A stretch of 17,500 bases of DNA from the NCBI GenBank assembly GCA_018398765.1, contig JAHBMJ010000580.1:20900-38399 (forward strand), in the 5' to 3' direction. The notes beneath the pieces are model-generated. The model worked only from the letters and a program-made list of their open reading frames with translations. It did not search any database and had not been told where the DNA came from. The position numbers and the translations under genes are program-made. This document shows positions 1 through 10,323 of the stretch, piece after piece (positions within the stretch are counted from its first letter, which is position 1; each line of letters starts with the position of its first letter). Source of the DNA: Chromera velia. Lineage: Eukaryota; Sar; Chromeraceae.

Positions 1-635
1 GTGCAGTTGACTTTGCGTCTCTCGAGCCCCCCATCCAAAAAAAAAACACACAGGTAGACATGCGGCGTACCGCATTTTCGGACACGCCAAATGAACCAAC
101 GGACAGTGATCAGTCGGTTGCTACTGCGATTCTGCCTACATCCGTCTTGCACTGAGCAGGAGAGGTGCCTGATCGTGATACGGAAGAAGGTTGTGAAGTG
201 GATCTGCTTCCCGTTGTCGTGCTGTTATAATAGAAAGAGACGCGTTTCATGATGGGCGAATTTTGAAAGTGCCCCACAAGCATCCCACAAGCACGCTCGT
301 CAAAAAATGCGAAAAAAGTGGATCTCAGCCCACTGCAGAATTGTTTGAATCCTCGTCAGATCCCAACCTCAGCAGACTGAAATTCGACAGCAATAAGAGC
401 TTGAAAGTGATGGTCTCAGACGATTAGAGGATAGTGGGAGGTCTTGCTGTGCACGCAGGAACAGATCTCTTGAGCAGCTTTCTTTTGAAACCGAAGATCT
501 GGGTTTGGGTGTCCCACGGAAGTGAAAAGGAAGAGAACTTCGACTTGTCGTCTCTTTTGAATCTGAGTCGCTCCTCCGTCTTCTGCTTGTCCTTTGGACA
601 CTCTCCTACCACGAGTCTTCCGAAACTCGCTCGAA
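1..635 (+). promoter_or_regulatory. Upstream region and probable 5' leader of the RBR ligase gene
   Basis: No coding sequence is supported here. A TATAATA stretch lies at 226-232, about 400 bases before the start codon, but its role is unproven. A five-codon upstream reading frame (ATG at 410, stop ending at 427) lies in what may be the leader. Bases 1-60 include an A-run and could be the flank of a gene outside the window. Confidence 0.3.
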
Positions 636-3600
636 ATGGAGGTTGCCGACTCCCTGAGTGAGCGAGGAGACGGAAACGACCGACCACGTCGCCAAGAGAA
701 GAACGATGCCGACGGAGGTGTCTCCACACTGCATGTTGCTGCACAGCTCACACCTTGCCAAGCCGCTGGAGACGAACAGACCCCGCAAAGTGAGGTTGGG
801 GAAAGGGTGAATACGGAGACTGCTGGTGAAGGAGACGGCAGTGAGCCTGCCTGCAGAGAGGTGATGCCCATGTCTTCTGCAGATGTCTGTTGTTGCGGTG
901 GCCGTCTCCATGTTCTGTCTCTTCCAACGGAGACTCCAGGACAAACCACAAGGGCTCAGAGCATCATTGAAGACGCTTTGCCTCCCACCCTCACGACTCG
1001 CGTCCCCCTCCCCACACCTTCTGCCTCCACAGCACTGCAAATCCAAACAGCAGCGCTCGAGTGGAGAACTTCCCATAACTCCGCGAACCTCCCACGTTCT
1101 CTGAGCGAACCAGACTTCTGCCTCGCCCAAGCGCTCCAAGCCCGTCTCCCTCAAGAGGCAGCTCCCTTCCGCTTACCCTCCAGACCCCATTTATCTGTCA
1201 GGGGAGACAAGAGTGCCTTTGTCCCTTCCTCCCTGTCCTTTGCCCCCCCTTCCTCCTCATCCTCCTCCTTAGCCTCTGCCGATTCACCTGGAGAGGCCCA
1301 ATCCCATCCGCCCGTGAAGGCTGCAGGCAGCGGAATCCGGCTTCCACCGTCCATTGCGCTTCGGGCCTCTGCGCCTCGACCGACAATGACCGAGGACATG
1401 GAGACGGGGGGGGGGGTTCTTGTTGCAGGGGGGGATGCGGAAGAAAGAGAAAAGGAAGAGGTCGTCGAAATAGAATTGGACCCATCGTACAAGAAAGCTC
1501 AAGAGGGTGCTCTGATCTTTGAACCTGAGAATCCTCCTGGAGGAAGAAGGGGGGGGAAGCCTACCTCGTCCCCTCTTGTCCTTTCCAGATCGCCTGTGGG
1601 AGCGTTGTCGCTGTCTGGCGTTGTCGCAGAGCTAACCGAGCTATCCGCCGTAGACGAAGCTCTCCTCTTTGTGACAGGAGAGCTCTCGATGCCTCACTCC
1701 CGGCAGCAGGCACAGGCAGATTCTCTTGCCATTGTGCCGATTGAGGAACTTGACCCTGACCAGATGGAACGAGGAATGGGGGGGGCGTCCGACATGGCAG
1801 AGGGCACACCGAGGGTTGCCTCAGAGAGTCGAGTAGCTGTTTCTGTGGGTATGGGGGGGAGGGAGATCAGCTCTCGTGTGGTGTGTCTGATCTGTTACGA
1901 CAAATTTGCACCCTCCGAGATCTGCACTAAACTGTCGTGCCACAAGAAACATCCATTCTGCACTCAGTGTGTTTCTGAGTTTCTTCGTGTCCAAATCGAA
2001 GACGGTAAGGTGGAGAGTCTCGGATGTCCGATGGGATTCCGGTGCGAGAGGCTTCTCAGCGACGTGCACATCAAGGAACTTGTGTCGGCTCAGGTGTATG
2101 CAAAGCTGGAAAGATTCAGAAGAAGAAGGAGACTCTCACGGGTCAGTCAAAGATTCCTTGCTTGTTTCCTGTTTTCCTTGCCGGTTCCCCTGCTCTTTTT
2201 TTCTTCGCTGATTTGGCCTGCGAAAGAGAAAAAAATCCTTAGGGGAGATCACAGAAAGACTCAAGATCAAAAGAATTTCCTCGTATCTGACGAGGATGAA
2301 TGCTGTCTGACTGCTGCAGCGAGAGAGGCTGAAAGACTGTGTGCAATATTTGATTTGATAGCCCGTTCTGGCTGCTCCTTTGAGCTTTTTTCCTTTGATT
2401 CTTTCCTTTCTCCTAGGTTTAAATTAAAGAGTCTTCAAACTGATTGATGGCAAGAATCAATAATGTAAAACTCATTCACTGTTCCAAAATAGAGGTTACA
2501 GAGGACTCTTCGTTTCCCTTATCCGATTCTCATTTTCTTCCCTGCTCGTGTACCGAACGAAATGCCTGTGGCAGGATTCGAGAGTGATCTGGTGTCCCTC
2601 ACCTGACTGCGAGGGGTACATCAAGACGCCCATGCTTGCGGCCTTCTGCTTGTCCATGATGAGCTGCTGGAGGAGACCGGCAGTGGGGGCCAGACGCGGG
2701 GCGACTCTTCCTCTCTGCTGCGGGTCCTGCATCGGGGGCGGGGGGAGAAACCGAACGCCGGAGGCAGACTGTCCGGTGTGCAAGACGTCTCTCTGCAGTC
2801 TCTGTGGCACTCCGTAAGTCAACGCTTCTGACTCTCTGCCGCTAGCTCTCTGTGCTTTTCTCTCCTACGCAATGTCCTCCTCCTCTTTGTCGTGTCCCCC
2901 CTCTCTCAAAATGCGGCGTCTTCCTTCAAGATCTCCAGTTTGTTTGTGTCTGCTTTTCCTCTCGCCCTTCACCTCGTGCGTTTTCGACCGTCTCTCCGTC
3001 TCTTGAGCCTCTGCCAACATTGCTGCGAAGCTTTCGTTCCCTCCCTGACCTCTCCCCCGACCTTTTCCAGTGGCGTGTGTGGGCATTCCAGGCGCTCTCC
3101 TGCATCTTCCTGCCATGCATGGATCCTTGCTTCCCTCCCTCCCTTCCCAACATCAATCCCCAATCAGGGCCCACCGAGGACAGCCGTGCCCCGCACCTTC
3201 CCCGGTGGAACTTGCGGAGGCAGGAAGTGATGCCGGTATGGGCCTGGGTGCGTACACGAGGGAGGAGGGCCACGTTGTGCAGCTGTGCCCTCGGTGCGGC
3301 GTTCGCACGGAGAAGACGGGGGGATGCAACCATATTACGTGCACCTCATGCAGACTCGACTGGTGCTGGCTGTGCAGGTTAGGAAACGATGATGCGCTCT
3401 TCCTTCCTTTAGCATGACAATTATCTTGAGGCTTTCTGTCTGTGTCCGTCTCTGCGACCTTATCTCCATCTGTATCTGCGTGCGTGTGTGTGTGTGTGTG
3501 CTGGGCTTTCTTTTTCTGTTGCCCCTTCATTCTGCCCTCCGAGCACACACATCGTCTTTTGTTTGAGGAGAGAGGGAACGACTCGTCTTCCTCGGTGTCT

Positions 3601-5053
3601 GTTTCTTTCCATTGTTCGTTCGTGTCTGGCACGGTCACCCATGCAGCAGGTGTGTCTACAGTGCGGAAAGCTGAAGTTTTGCCACCCCTCTTCAAGCTAC
3701 GAAGAATGTGATTTTTCTACTTGTCATTTGTGCGAGTGTGCAGGCGTGAGTACTCGGACATCCACTACAAACCATGGAACCTTTTTGGGTGCCCCGGCAT
3801 GCAGAGCATCGGGCTGCAGCCTAGCGGAATCCTGACGCGACTTGGAATGAAGGTCTGTCTGTTTGTTTTCCTTTCTTTCTGTCTTTCCGCTTCTGTCTGT
3901 TTTGTCTCTCCTCTCTCTCTTTCTGTTTTTCTATCTGTCCGTCTATGTGTCTTTTTTATGTGTCCTTCTGTGAGTTCGTTCGTTGGCCTTTTGTTTCACA
4001 TGGACCAGTTGAGAAATTCATGGCTGCATTCAGGTAACTGTGGGCTCTGTCTCTGCTCATAGACCTTTTGTGAAAGCGCAATGCCTGCCAGGCAAACATA
4101 CCGTGACACCTCTTTGGTTTCTCTCTTCTTTCATTTTCTCCTGCTGCTACTGGGATTTCTTGTTTGCAGGCGGTGTTGTTCATCGGCCTCTTGCTCCTCC
4201 TCCCTTTTGTGCTCGCGTTCGGGTTCTCTGTGGTGTTCGTCCAGGGCTCTCTTGAGCGGTCTAGGTGGGTCTCTCTGTGTGCCTTAATAAAAAATAGGCA
4301 CAGATGGTAGATTCCTTTTTCCCTTTTCTCTCCCCAATTTGTGGTGCCTGCGTCTCATGCACGCGTAGCATTCCTTGAGTACGCCCTTACCCCTCTAGTT
4401 GCCTGTTTCTCCTATCGGTTTGTGGATCTTTTCATCGTTGACGAAATATTCCAGCCTGTTCCTGATTTTCCCCGCCTTCCCCCTCCCTCCATCTCTGCAT
4501 CCCTGCCTGATGCCTGCAGGACCCTCCGTCGGCTTGTGAACAGAGGCAGCTTTGTGACAGGTAGGTCGGTCCTGCAGGAGGGGCACGGGACAGAGGAAGG
4601 GAAAGGAGGGGGTGGTTGGAACAAGTTTCCAGCAGGATTAAGTGCGCTTTGTCCTCTCTTCTCTTTTCTCTCTCGCTCCCTCTCTCTCTCTCTCTCTCTT
4701 TGTGTGTGTCTGTGTGTGTGTGTGTGTGTGCGTGTGTGTGTGTGTGTGTGCGTGTGCGTGTGCGTGTGCGTGTGCGTGTGCTTGGCCGTGTGTTTGACGA
4801 TCTCGGTGAGCATCTTCGCAACCTCCCTGCTCTGTAAATCTTCTGCTTGCAACGCTTACTGTCCTTTTCTCTGCCTCGCTCCCTTCCAATCGATCTCCTA
4901 CCTATCTTCTCCATTTTTACCTCGACCCCTCGTCCTCCTCCGTCCCTCCGTGCAGCTTTCTTCGTCACTTTGGGTCTTTGGCTTCTCGGGTTGATCCTCA
5001 CTCCTCTCGCCCTTCCGTTTGCGGTGCGTCAACTGTTTTGCAAGATCTATTGA
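636..5053 (+). CDS. RING-IBR-RING (RBR) E3 ubiquitin ligase with two C-terminal membrane segments; seven exons
   Basis: RBR ligases take ubiquitin from an E2 at RING1, hold it on a RING2 cysteine, then pass it to the substrate. Exons: 636-2141, 2575-2813, 3168-3377, 3744-3852, 4170-4264, 4520-4560, 4956-5053 (2298 nt, 765 aa); all introns are GT-AG and phases agree. Residues 1-410 are Ser/Pro/Glu-rich and probably disordered. RING1: C417, C420, C435, H439, C442, C445, C464, C470. IBR: C509, C514, then C568, C571, C576, C579, H584, C589. RING2: C622, C625, catalytic C635 in GGCNH, C640, C643, C648, C651, H659, C668. Hydrophobic spans at about 689-712 and 735-757 would anchor it in a membrane, as in RNF19-type RBRs. 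Start ATG 636 is the first in-frame ATG. Oddities: about 53 residues separate IBR ligands two and three, and the usual Trp before the IBR His is Ala583. Confidence 0.9.
4278..4302 (+). other. Intronic hairpin with AATAAA in its loop
   Basis: Within intron 5 of the RBR gene, TGTGCCT (4278-4284) pairs perfectly with AGGCACA (4296-4302) around an 11-base loop that contains AATAAA. A role in alternative polyadenylation is conjecture. Confidence 0.45.
4675..4790 (+). repeat. Compound (CT)n / (TG)n / (CGTGTG)n microsatellite in intron 6
   Basis: Read directly: a CT run to about 4699, then TG repeats with interspersed CGTGTG units to about 4782. It lies wholly inside the RBR gene's intron between exons 6 and 7. 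Reading frames crossing it are repeat artefacts. Confidence 0.95.
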
Positions 5054-5342
5054 GAGAAGAAAGGAAGGAACAAAACAGCCCTGCACGGAAAGATCATTCA
5101 ACAGATCCAGTCCTTTCACTTCCATCATTTCTCTCTGTTTTCCATCCAACAGATTTCTTTCTCTATTCTATTCGACTCTGTTCCGTCGTTTTCCCTTTAA
5201 AGCAGTTCATCGATTGGTGTTGCTATGCTCACATGACTTGAGAGAGAAAGAGTGAAGGGGAAAGGAGGGCCTGAGGGAGCTTCTCAGATACAGAATTCGA
5301 ATCACTTTCTTTGTCTGTTTGTCTGTCTCTCTGTATGTGCAG

Positions 5343-5566
5343 CTCGTCTTTTTTTGTTGGGAAGCCGACAGGCGGAGAAGACTCCACCGGCGCCGGCGCC
5401 CCCGTCCGATGATTCTTCCTCTTTGACTGGCTGGTGGGGGGATTTGATCTGTCTGTTCGATGACGTGACTGTAGAAAGCCGAAAGAAGGAAAGAGACTTT
5501 GCAAAAATGAGAGAACCCTTGGAATGGTTTTCGTGTACTTCCCTCTCCGTCCTTCCTACCTTGTGA
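5343..5566 (+). other. Candidate alternative 3' exon of the RBR ligase gene
   Basis: A strong pyrimidine tract ending in GTGCAG (AG at 5341-5342) precedes a frame open to a stop at 5566. The frame encodes an ordinary-looking mixed sequence, including GWWGDLICLFDD and a charged RKKERDFAKMRE stretch, rather than repeat-derived residues. It is phase 1. It could join the RBR last exon through a GTCAAC donor at 5028, replacing its last ten residues with about 75 new ones. A GTGCGT donor at 5024 is also possible but reads a different, basic frame. No transcript evidence is available to me. Confidence 0.3.
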
Positions 5567-7780
5567 ACACAGGGAGAGAGAGAGACGGACAGATAGACAG
5601 TCGGATGGTAGAAAAGAGTGTTTGCGGGAATTTCCTGCAATGCATACACAGAAAGGGGTTTGTTTGGAGAGGAGGGAAGGTAATCTGAAAAAGGGATCAG
5701 CGGGCGGGGAGATGACAGTCGAAACACAGAAAGTCATTTGACAAGAATGATGGAGGTGGGCAGGGTGGGGGGGGGAAGAGACTTGGTGACTTGGATCATG
5801 AAAAGAGAAGAGAAGCAAAACAAAGTCGTATTCCATCTAAGAGAGAAAGATAACAGGCAGGTCCGAGGGCCCTGTTAGTTGGGAGGTCCCTTCAGGCAGA
5901 AACGGACGAACAAACGAAACGAATGGGAGAAAGTCGAGGTCAGCAGGGCGCTGCATTTCGAATCTGGCTGTGCACGCCTTTCTTTTTTGGTCGATCGATC
6001 GATCGTTTGACCAATTCCTCTTTACTCCCGTTGTGTGTTGCTTCATTTGGCAGTGATTCCATCTTAGTAGGTGCATGGGAAATGGAATTAGGTGCAAGTC
6101 TGTGGGGGGGTTCTGTTATTTTTAAGTCGTCTCTCTCAGTTGAGGGGGTAGAAAGCGAAAAGGGGATGACTGTAAGTGGAATGTTCACTCGACTCATTTG
6201 GTGTTTGTAGCGGGCGGGCTGGTGTCACTGAGTGAGTGAATAAGACCGTCAGAAAGAAAATGGAGGAACCTGGAGAGTGAAAACAGAATGCATCAACACG
6301 ACTTTCTTTTGACATGAGTTTCTGAACCGGTCTCTTCTGCCTTGTCTGGTCCTTCTTTCCAGGATCTGATTTGTCTGTCCACTTCCACTTTTTCGTCTCG
6401 TTTGGCCCCTTCGTTGTTCTCCAACAGAATTCTTTCCGGGCTTCCTTGCAAGGCAGTGGCGCAAGCAAACAAAGAAAGAAAAGAGGAAACGCGAAGGAGA
6501 AAGAAAAGGTCTGTGACGTCTCTCTATTTGCCCCTCTTCTTCTCTCTTGGAGGTGAACAAAAAAGAAAAATTAAGTTTTCTCGTTTCAACACGGGGAAAC
6601 TATCTGCGGAGGGCGGGAGGGGAAAAGGCTCTCTGTCAGTTGAGCAGGGCGGTAGAGCTAAGTTCCGAATTTGTGTGGTGATTTCGATACGGAAAAGAGA
6701 CGAATGAATCATTCAGTGTGTAGGTCAATGAGTAGATGCATAAATGGCTGGGTGTGTGAAAATAAGTGGTGACGGTTTTTTCATGCTCAAAAGCACAAAG
6801 AGCGTTATCGCTGTGCATCATTCAACGAACTTTCTTCTTCTTGGCTCTTCCTTGCCATCCTGTCTGTTGCTTTGTTCCCCTCTTTCTCGTTTTTTGTTTT
6901 TTTTCTTTCGCTTCAGATGTGGGAAGAACGGAAGGAGGGAAACAGCGGGGGGTACTCTTCTGCTCTCTCTGTCTCGCACTCTGTTTCCGTTCTTCTCCTT
7001 GAACTGTTAGAAGTTATCTGAGGGCTTTTCTTCTGCATTCGTTGAACTGACTTTTTGGTAGAGAAAAACGGAGTGTCTGTCTCTAAAAGAAAAAAAGAAT
7101 GTCTGTTTTTAAAACAAAAAGGAGGAAAACAGGGAGAAAAGGTCTCAAGAGATCCTCAAAGCTTTGGACTGTAGAGACAGAGGGACGAGTCAAAATTCCC
7201 CTAGCAGTCCATCCAGAAGATCCCCCGTTTTGCTTTGCCTGATGTCATCAAAGACAGGGGCTCTCCTTGTCCTTCTGTGCTTGAGTGAGGACGCGTTTGA
7301 GTAGGCTGGATGGATGGGTACATGACACGACAGAAAAAGAAAAAGGCAGAAATGCGCTCTTGAATCTTTTTCTTCTTTTCGTCTCTGTCCTTTCCTCCTC
7401 TTCCCCCGACTCCTTCTCCCCCGCCTTCCTTCTCCTATTTTTCTTCAATCTGTCAGTATACGTGAATGATCTGGATTAGATGTGAGGGATGCTTTGTTTT
7501 GTGACAAAACGTTGCTCCGGGCACTCCAGGCTTGACTGTTTGATGGGCTGGTTGCGCTGCTGTGCGGTCAGCTGATTACGGGTGGGAAGGGGAATCGAAT
7601 TGAAAGAAGCCTGCCTCTTTGTGGGTCGAGAGGTGTTGGGTGATTGTTGCAGGGTGACTGCATAGACGAGACGCGAGAAGCTGTGGTGTCTTGTTCGTTC
7701 TCTCAGGTGTGCTTGCATGCATTTGTGTGGATTTCTTTGTCTGCCGATCCGGTGTTACCTTTTGTTTGATCTCTCGTCGA
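5567..7780. other. Gene-poor intergenic stretch, no supported gene
   Basis: I see no supported coding or RNA gene. The sequence alternates between purine-rich and pyrimidine-rich segments. Short frames on both strands lack domain features and consist largely of Ser/Leu/Cys or Arg/Lys/Glu residues typical of translated simple repeats. A TCGA tandem lies at 5991-6005. The left part may be the 3' untranslated region of the RBR gene. Confidence 0.5.
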
Positions 7781-8016
7781 GTAAGGCACTTAGTTCATCA
7801 CAAGCTTCATCACATAGTGAACGGATTGCATGCATGAAAACACTCTTTTTTTGTATTGAACTGGGTATTGAATCAATTTGAATGTCTAATTAGTACAATG
7901 ACATCACATGCATATCATCATAGTCCTAGTCATAGTCACTGCCGCGTCTTGAATCAGTCATTCTTTCCCTATAAAATTGGAGCCCAGGAGCTGTTTTAAG
8001 CCAGGTTTTGGATATT

Positions 8017-8057
8017 CTCCAAAAAGTGTTTTGGAATTCCAAAAAACATTTTTGGAG
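8017..8057. repeat. 41-bp near-perfect palindrome centred on GAATTC
   Basis: The left arm begins CTCCAAAAAGTGTTTTG and the right arm ends CATTTTTGGAG. They are complementary apart from about two differences, with the EcoRI-type GAATTC at the centre. It can form a hairpin on either strand. It lies in the AT-rich block. Confidence 0.8.
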
Positions 8058-8700
8058 GTACATTGGTATGAAAAAACTAGAAGTCCTGTGAAGGTCCTAA
8101 TTAGCACTTCTCACGTAAATGATGGAAAATCTTCTTGCATGGACATGCTATAGGAACAGATTTCATAATCAAATGCATCCCATGCAGGTCTCATGTTTCA
8201 CATACAATTAAACTGAATTGAATTAAATTGGGGTAGTTAAATTATCAAAAAATCATAATATATAAGAATCTAGATAAGATTTATAATTTTTCATGCATGG
8301 AAAAAAAAATAATTCTATTACATTTTTTTTTTTTACAGTTTTTTACACAGTTTGTCTGTCCTAAAATTTACATGTGGCTGATTCATCACTGGCAAGATGT
8401 AAAGTGTATTATTTAAGTATAGGGCTCTCTGAACGTTTTTCTCTCTTTTATAAACTGTGCTGACGCAAGTTTTTCATCTGATTGAACGAAAAGAGGAAGG
8501 ATCACGATAGAGAGATAGAGAGAGAGCTAGAGAGAGAGAATATTTTTGCTCGTTTGACTGTTTGTCTAGCTGTCTGCCAGTGTCAGCCTGCCTGCTCGAT
8601 ACACTGTCAAACTCCCTCTAGGCGTATCACAGCAAAAAAAAAATAAAATAAAAAGTAAACCAGAATTCGCATAAATTATTTTTTTCTTTTTTTTTTTTGC

Positions 8701-8766
8701 GCAACATCTAAGCAACACTTATACAACACCAAAACAACACTTATGCAACACTTGAACAACAGTTGT
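8701..8766 (+). repeat. Six tandem copies of an 11-bp repeat (RCAACACTTAT-like)
   Basis: Successive 11-mers start at 8701, 8712, 8723, 8734, 8745 and 8756. The most regular are GCAACACTTAT and ACAACACTTAT; the first, third and last copies are diverged. The array is flanked by two AAATTATTTTTTT stretches, at about 8672 and 8822. Confidence 0.8.
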
Positions 8767-8840
8767 TTGTCACTTAACATCGTCGGGCGAAAAAAAAAAA
8801 AAACTAAGCGAGGACGGGCTTAAATTATTTTTTTTTTCTC

Positions 8841-9657
8841 TGTGATAGGCCTAGAACTCCCTTCGTGCCTGCCCGTAAGAGTAGCCGTCAGACCATTTGA
8901 CATTTGTGGCCCTTCCAGAGTGCCTGCCTGTCCCTGTCTTGTGAGCCTGCTGCCTGCCGGCGTGAGACTGCTTCTTCTGCATGTGCACCTTCAGGTCTTC
9001 TTCCCTTCGGCCCCTAGTTCGGCCCGCGGCGACGAAACGAGAGCTGTCTGTCTCTGATGACCGAGTGGATTAGTAACGCCTGGGTTGTCCGTCGCTCCTT
9101 CATTAAGCATGTCTAGTGGTCTACCAGTTTGTTGGCGTTTTTTTTTTCTTTCTTTCCTTCCTTCTTCCCTCCCTTCCTTCCTTTATTTATTTATTCATTT
9201 ATTTATTTCCGTCTTTCTTACCCTCTGCGACCCTCTGCCTGCCTGCCTTGTTTTTTCTCATGCGCTCGATTTCTGTCCTCCCGTTTCACGCCCTTGCCCA
9301 TTTCTCAGTCTGAATCGCTCTTGAACCGGCGGAGAGAATCACCCGTGGTCGGTTTGAGATGACGACAAAACATCTGGACGGAAAAGGGTCAATAAACCCC
9401 CAACTTGAAGGTCATTCAATTGATCGGATTCCAGCTGGGTCCACCGAAAGAAAGAGAGAGACGGACGCTTCAGCGCACAACTCTCATCCTCAATTCACAC
9501 CGACAGAAAGACATTTGCTTCCTTTAAGTGTCGCCCCCAAAATTCTTTAATCGAAGTTTCGGGCAGTGCCACACACGCACGAGGGGTCCCCGCCGCCTTG
9601 CAGGTCTCCGGGGGGGGTCCACTCTCTTGCAAGCATGCAACGTTAGTGCGACTCCGG
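8841..9657. other. Pyrimidine-rich region and probable 3' flank of the minus-strand tetraspan gene
   Basis: No supported gene. CTTT/CTTCC/CCTT repeats run from about 9137 to 9184 and a TTTA repeat from 9182 to 9208. On the minus strand the latter gives several overlapping AATAAA hexamers, possible poly(A) signals for the gene ending at 9658, though about 450 bases past its stop. A 63-codon ATG frame at 9359-9550 (+) has no recognisable feature. Confidence 0.4.
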
Positions 9658-10323
9658 TCATACTACATGGGGGCGTTCTTCTGCCTCCTCAAATTTGACA
9701 CGCAGACTCCAACTGACGTACAACAAGTACAGATTGTAAACCCAGAGCCAAAGCAAGAGTGCCACGAGTCCATGCATCACAGTCACGGAGAGCACTTCCA
9801 CCTCTTCATCTCTCCCTCCCATCTCACTCCCATTCCCGTTAAACACTACGGGTCCTTCCTCCTCATATTTTCTTGCCAGCAAGACGTCTAGTGGATCGGC
9901 AGGTATTTCTTCTTGCCTCTCTTGCTCTTTTCTCATGGCCTCCCGGACCCGCTCCGAAATTTCCGCGCGCAAATCATCAAAATGCCAAGCTACCCAGCAA
10001 ACATGTGCCGATATCATAAGAAAACCGAAACCTTGTATGTAAAAGAAGATCCTTGCCAGTCTCGCAGACTTTCTGTCAACGGCTAAAAGAACCAGGATCC
10101 CCGAAACCAAATCACACACAGCCGTGATCAACGCTGAGAGAATCAGGTAACAAAGCCCCCGCAAGACCAAGAGGACTCCAAAAACTTTCATTCCGGTCTC
10201 AATGGGAAAGCAGCAGCACCTCCGTGCCCTGCCACACAAACCAAGGAACCTCCGTTCTCGACGGTGTGGCATCATGCCGTCTCCGTCTCCAGCCGTCTCC
10301 TCATAGAGCGACTGACCCTCCAT
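9658..10323 (-). CDS. Four-span membrane protein, paralogue of the divergent neighbour
   Basis: This 221-residue protein is read in one exon from an ATG at 10323. A short basic N-terminus carries the cysteine cluster CCCFPIE (36-42), then hydrophobic segments lie at about 45-64, 66-82, 91-113 and 178-203. A charged, Glu/Arg-rich linker (about 115-175) separates spans three and four. It shares with the gene at 10757-11632 the blocks CCCFPIE, DRKSARLA/EQKSARLA, LLYVSWSL and a terminal Val-Val. The layout recalls lysosome-associated LAPTM-like or other small tetraspan proteins, but I do not recognise the family. The first extramembrane loop is nearly absent compared with the paralogue. Function unknown; an integral membrane location is inferred from the spans. 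Confidence 0.82.
   Translation of the reverse strand: MEGQSLYEETAGDGDGMMPHRRERRFLGLCGRARRCCCFPIETGMKVFGVLLVLRGLCYLILSALITAVCDLVSGILVLLAVDRKSARLARIFFYIQGFGFLMISAHVCWVAWHFDDLRAEISERVREAMRKEQERQEEIPADPLDVLLARKYEEEGPVVFNGNGSEMGGRDEEVEVLSVTVMHGLVALLLWLWVYNLYLLYVSWSLRVKFEEAEERPHVV

Larger units (their letters stand above)
7781..8840. other. AT-rich block of distinct composition
   Basis: The sequence changes from pyrimidine-rich to AT-rich with many AATT, TTAA and poly-A/T runs. It has no reading frame of note on either strand. It contains a near-perfect palindrome (8017-8057), a GA-rich run at about 8511-8540, and an 11-bp tandem array (8701-8766). It may be a degenerate mobile element or a scaffold-attachment-like region; nothing diagnostic is visible. 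Confidence 0.6.

Noticed and set aside
2142-2447. Read-through of RBR exon 1 to a stop at 2447
   Set aside because: The frame past 2141 loses the family pattern, while the GTCAGT donor joins in phase to the IBR exon beginning DSRVIWCP.
3071-3167. Earlier acceptors (3070 or 3091) for RBR exon 3
   Set aside because: Both give the wrong frame for RING2. The acceptor at 3167 restores the exact IBR spacing of four residues before H584 and four more before C589.
4009-4033. Possible microexon between RBR exons 4 and 5, with AG and GT at its borders
   Set aside because: Including it puts the next exon in a frame reading GVVHRPLAPPP instead of the hydrophobic membrane span; skipping it keeps phase 0 and a clear membrane segment.
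5207-5836. 209-codon minus-strand frame starting with ATG
   Set aside because: Its residues are mainly Ser, Leu, Cys, Arg and Pro from pyrimidine-rich repeats, it has no domain or family feature, and it overlaps the more plausible plus-strand candidate exon.
9359-9550. 63-codon plus-strand ATG frame
   Set aside because: Low-information hydrophilic peptide with no splice, domain or promoter support; it lies in the likely 3' flank of the minus-strand tetraspan gene.
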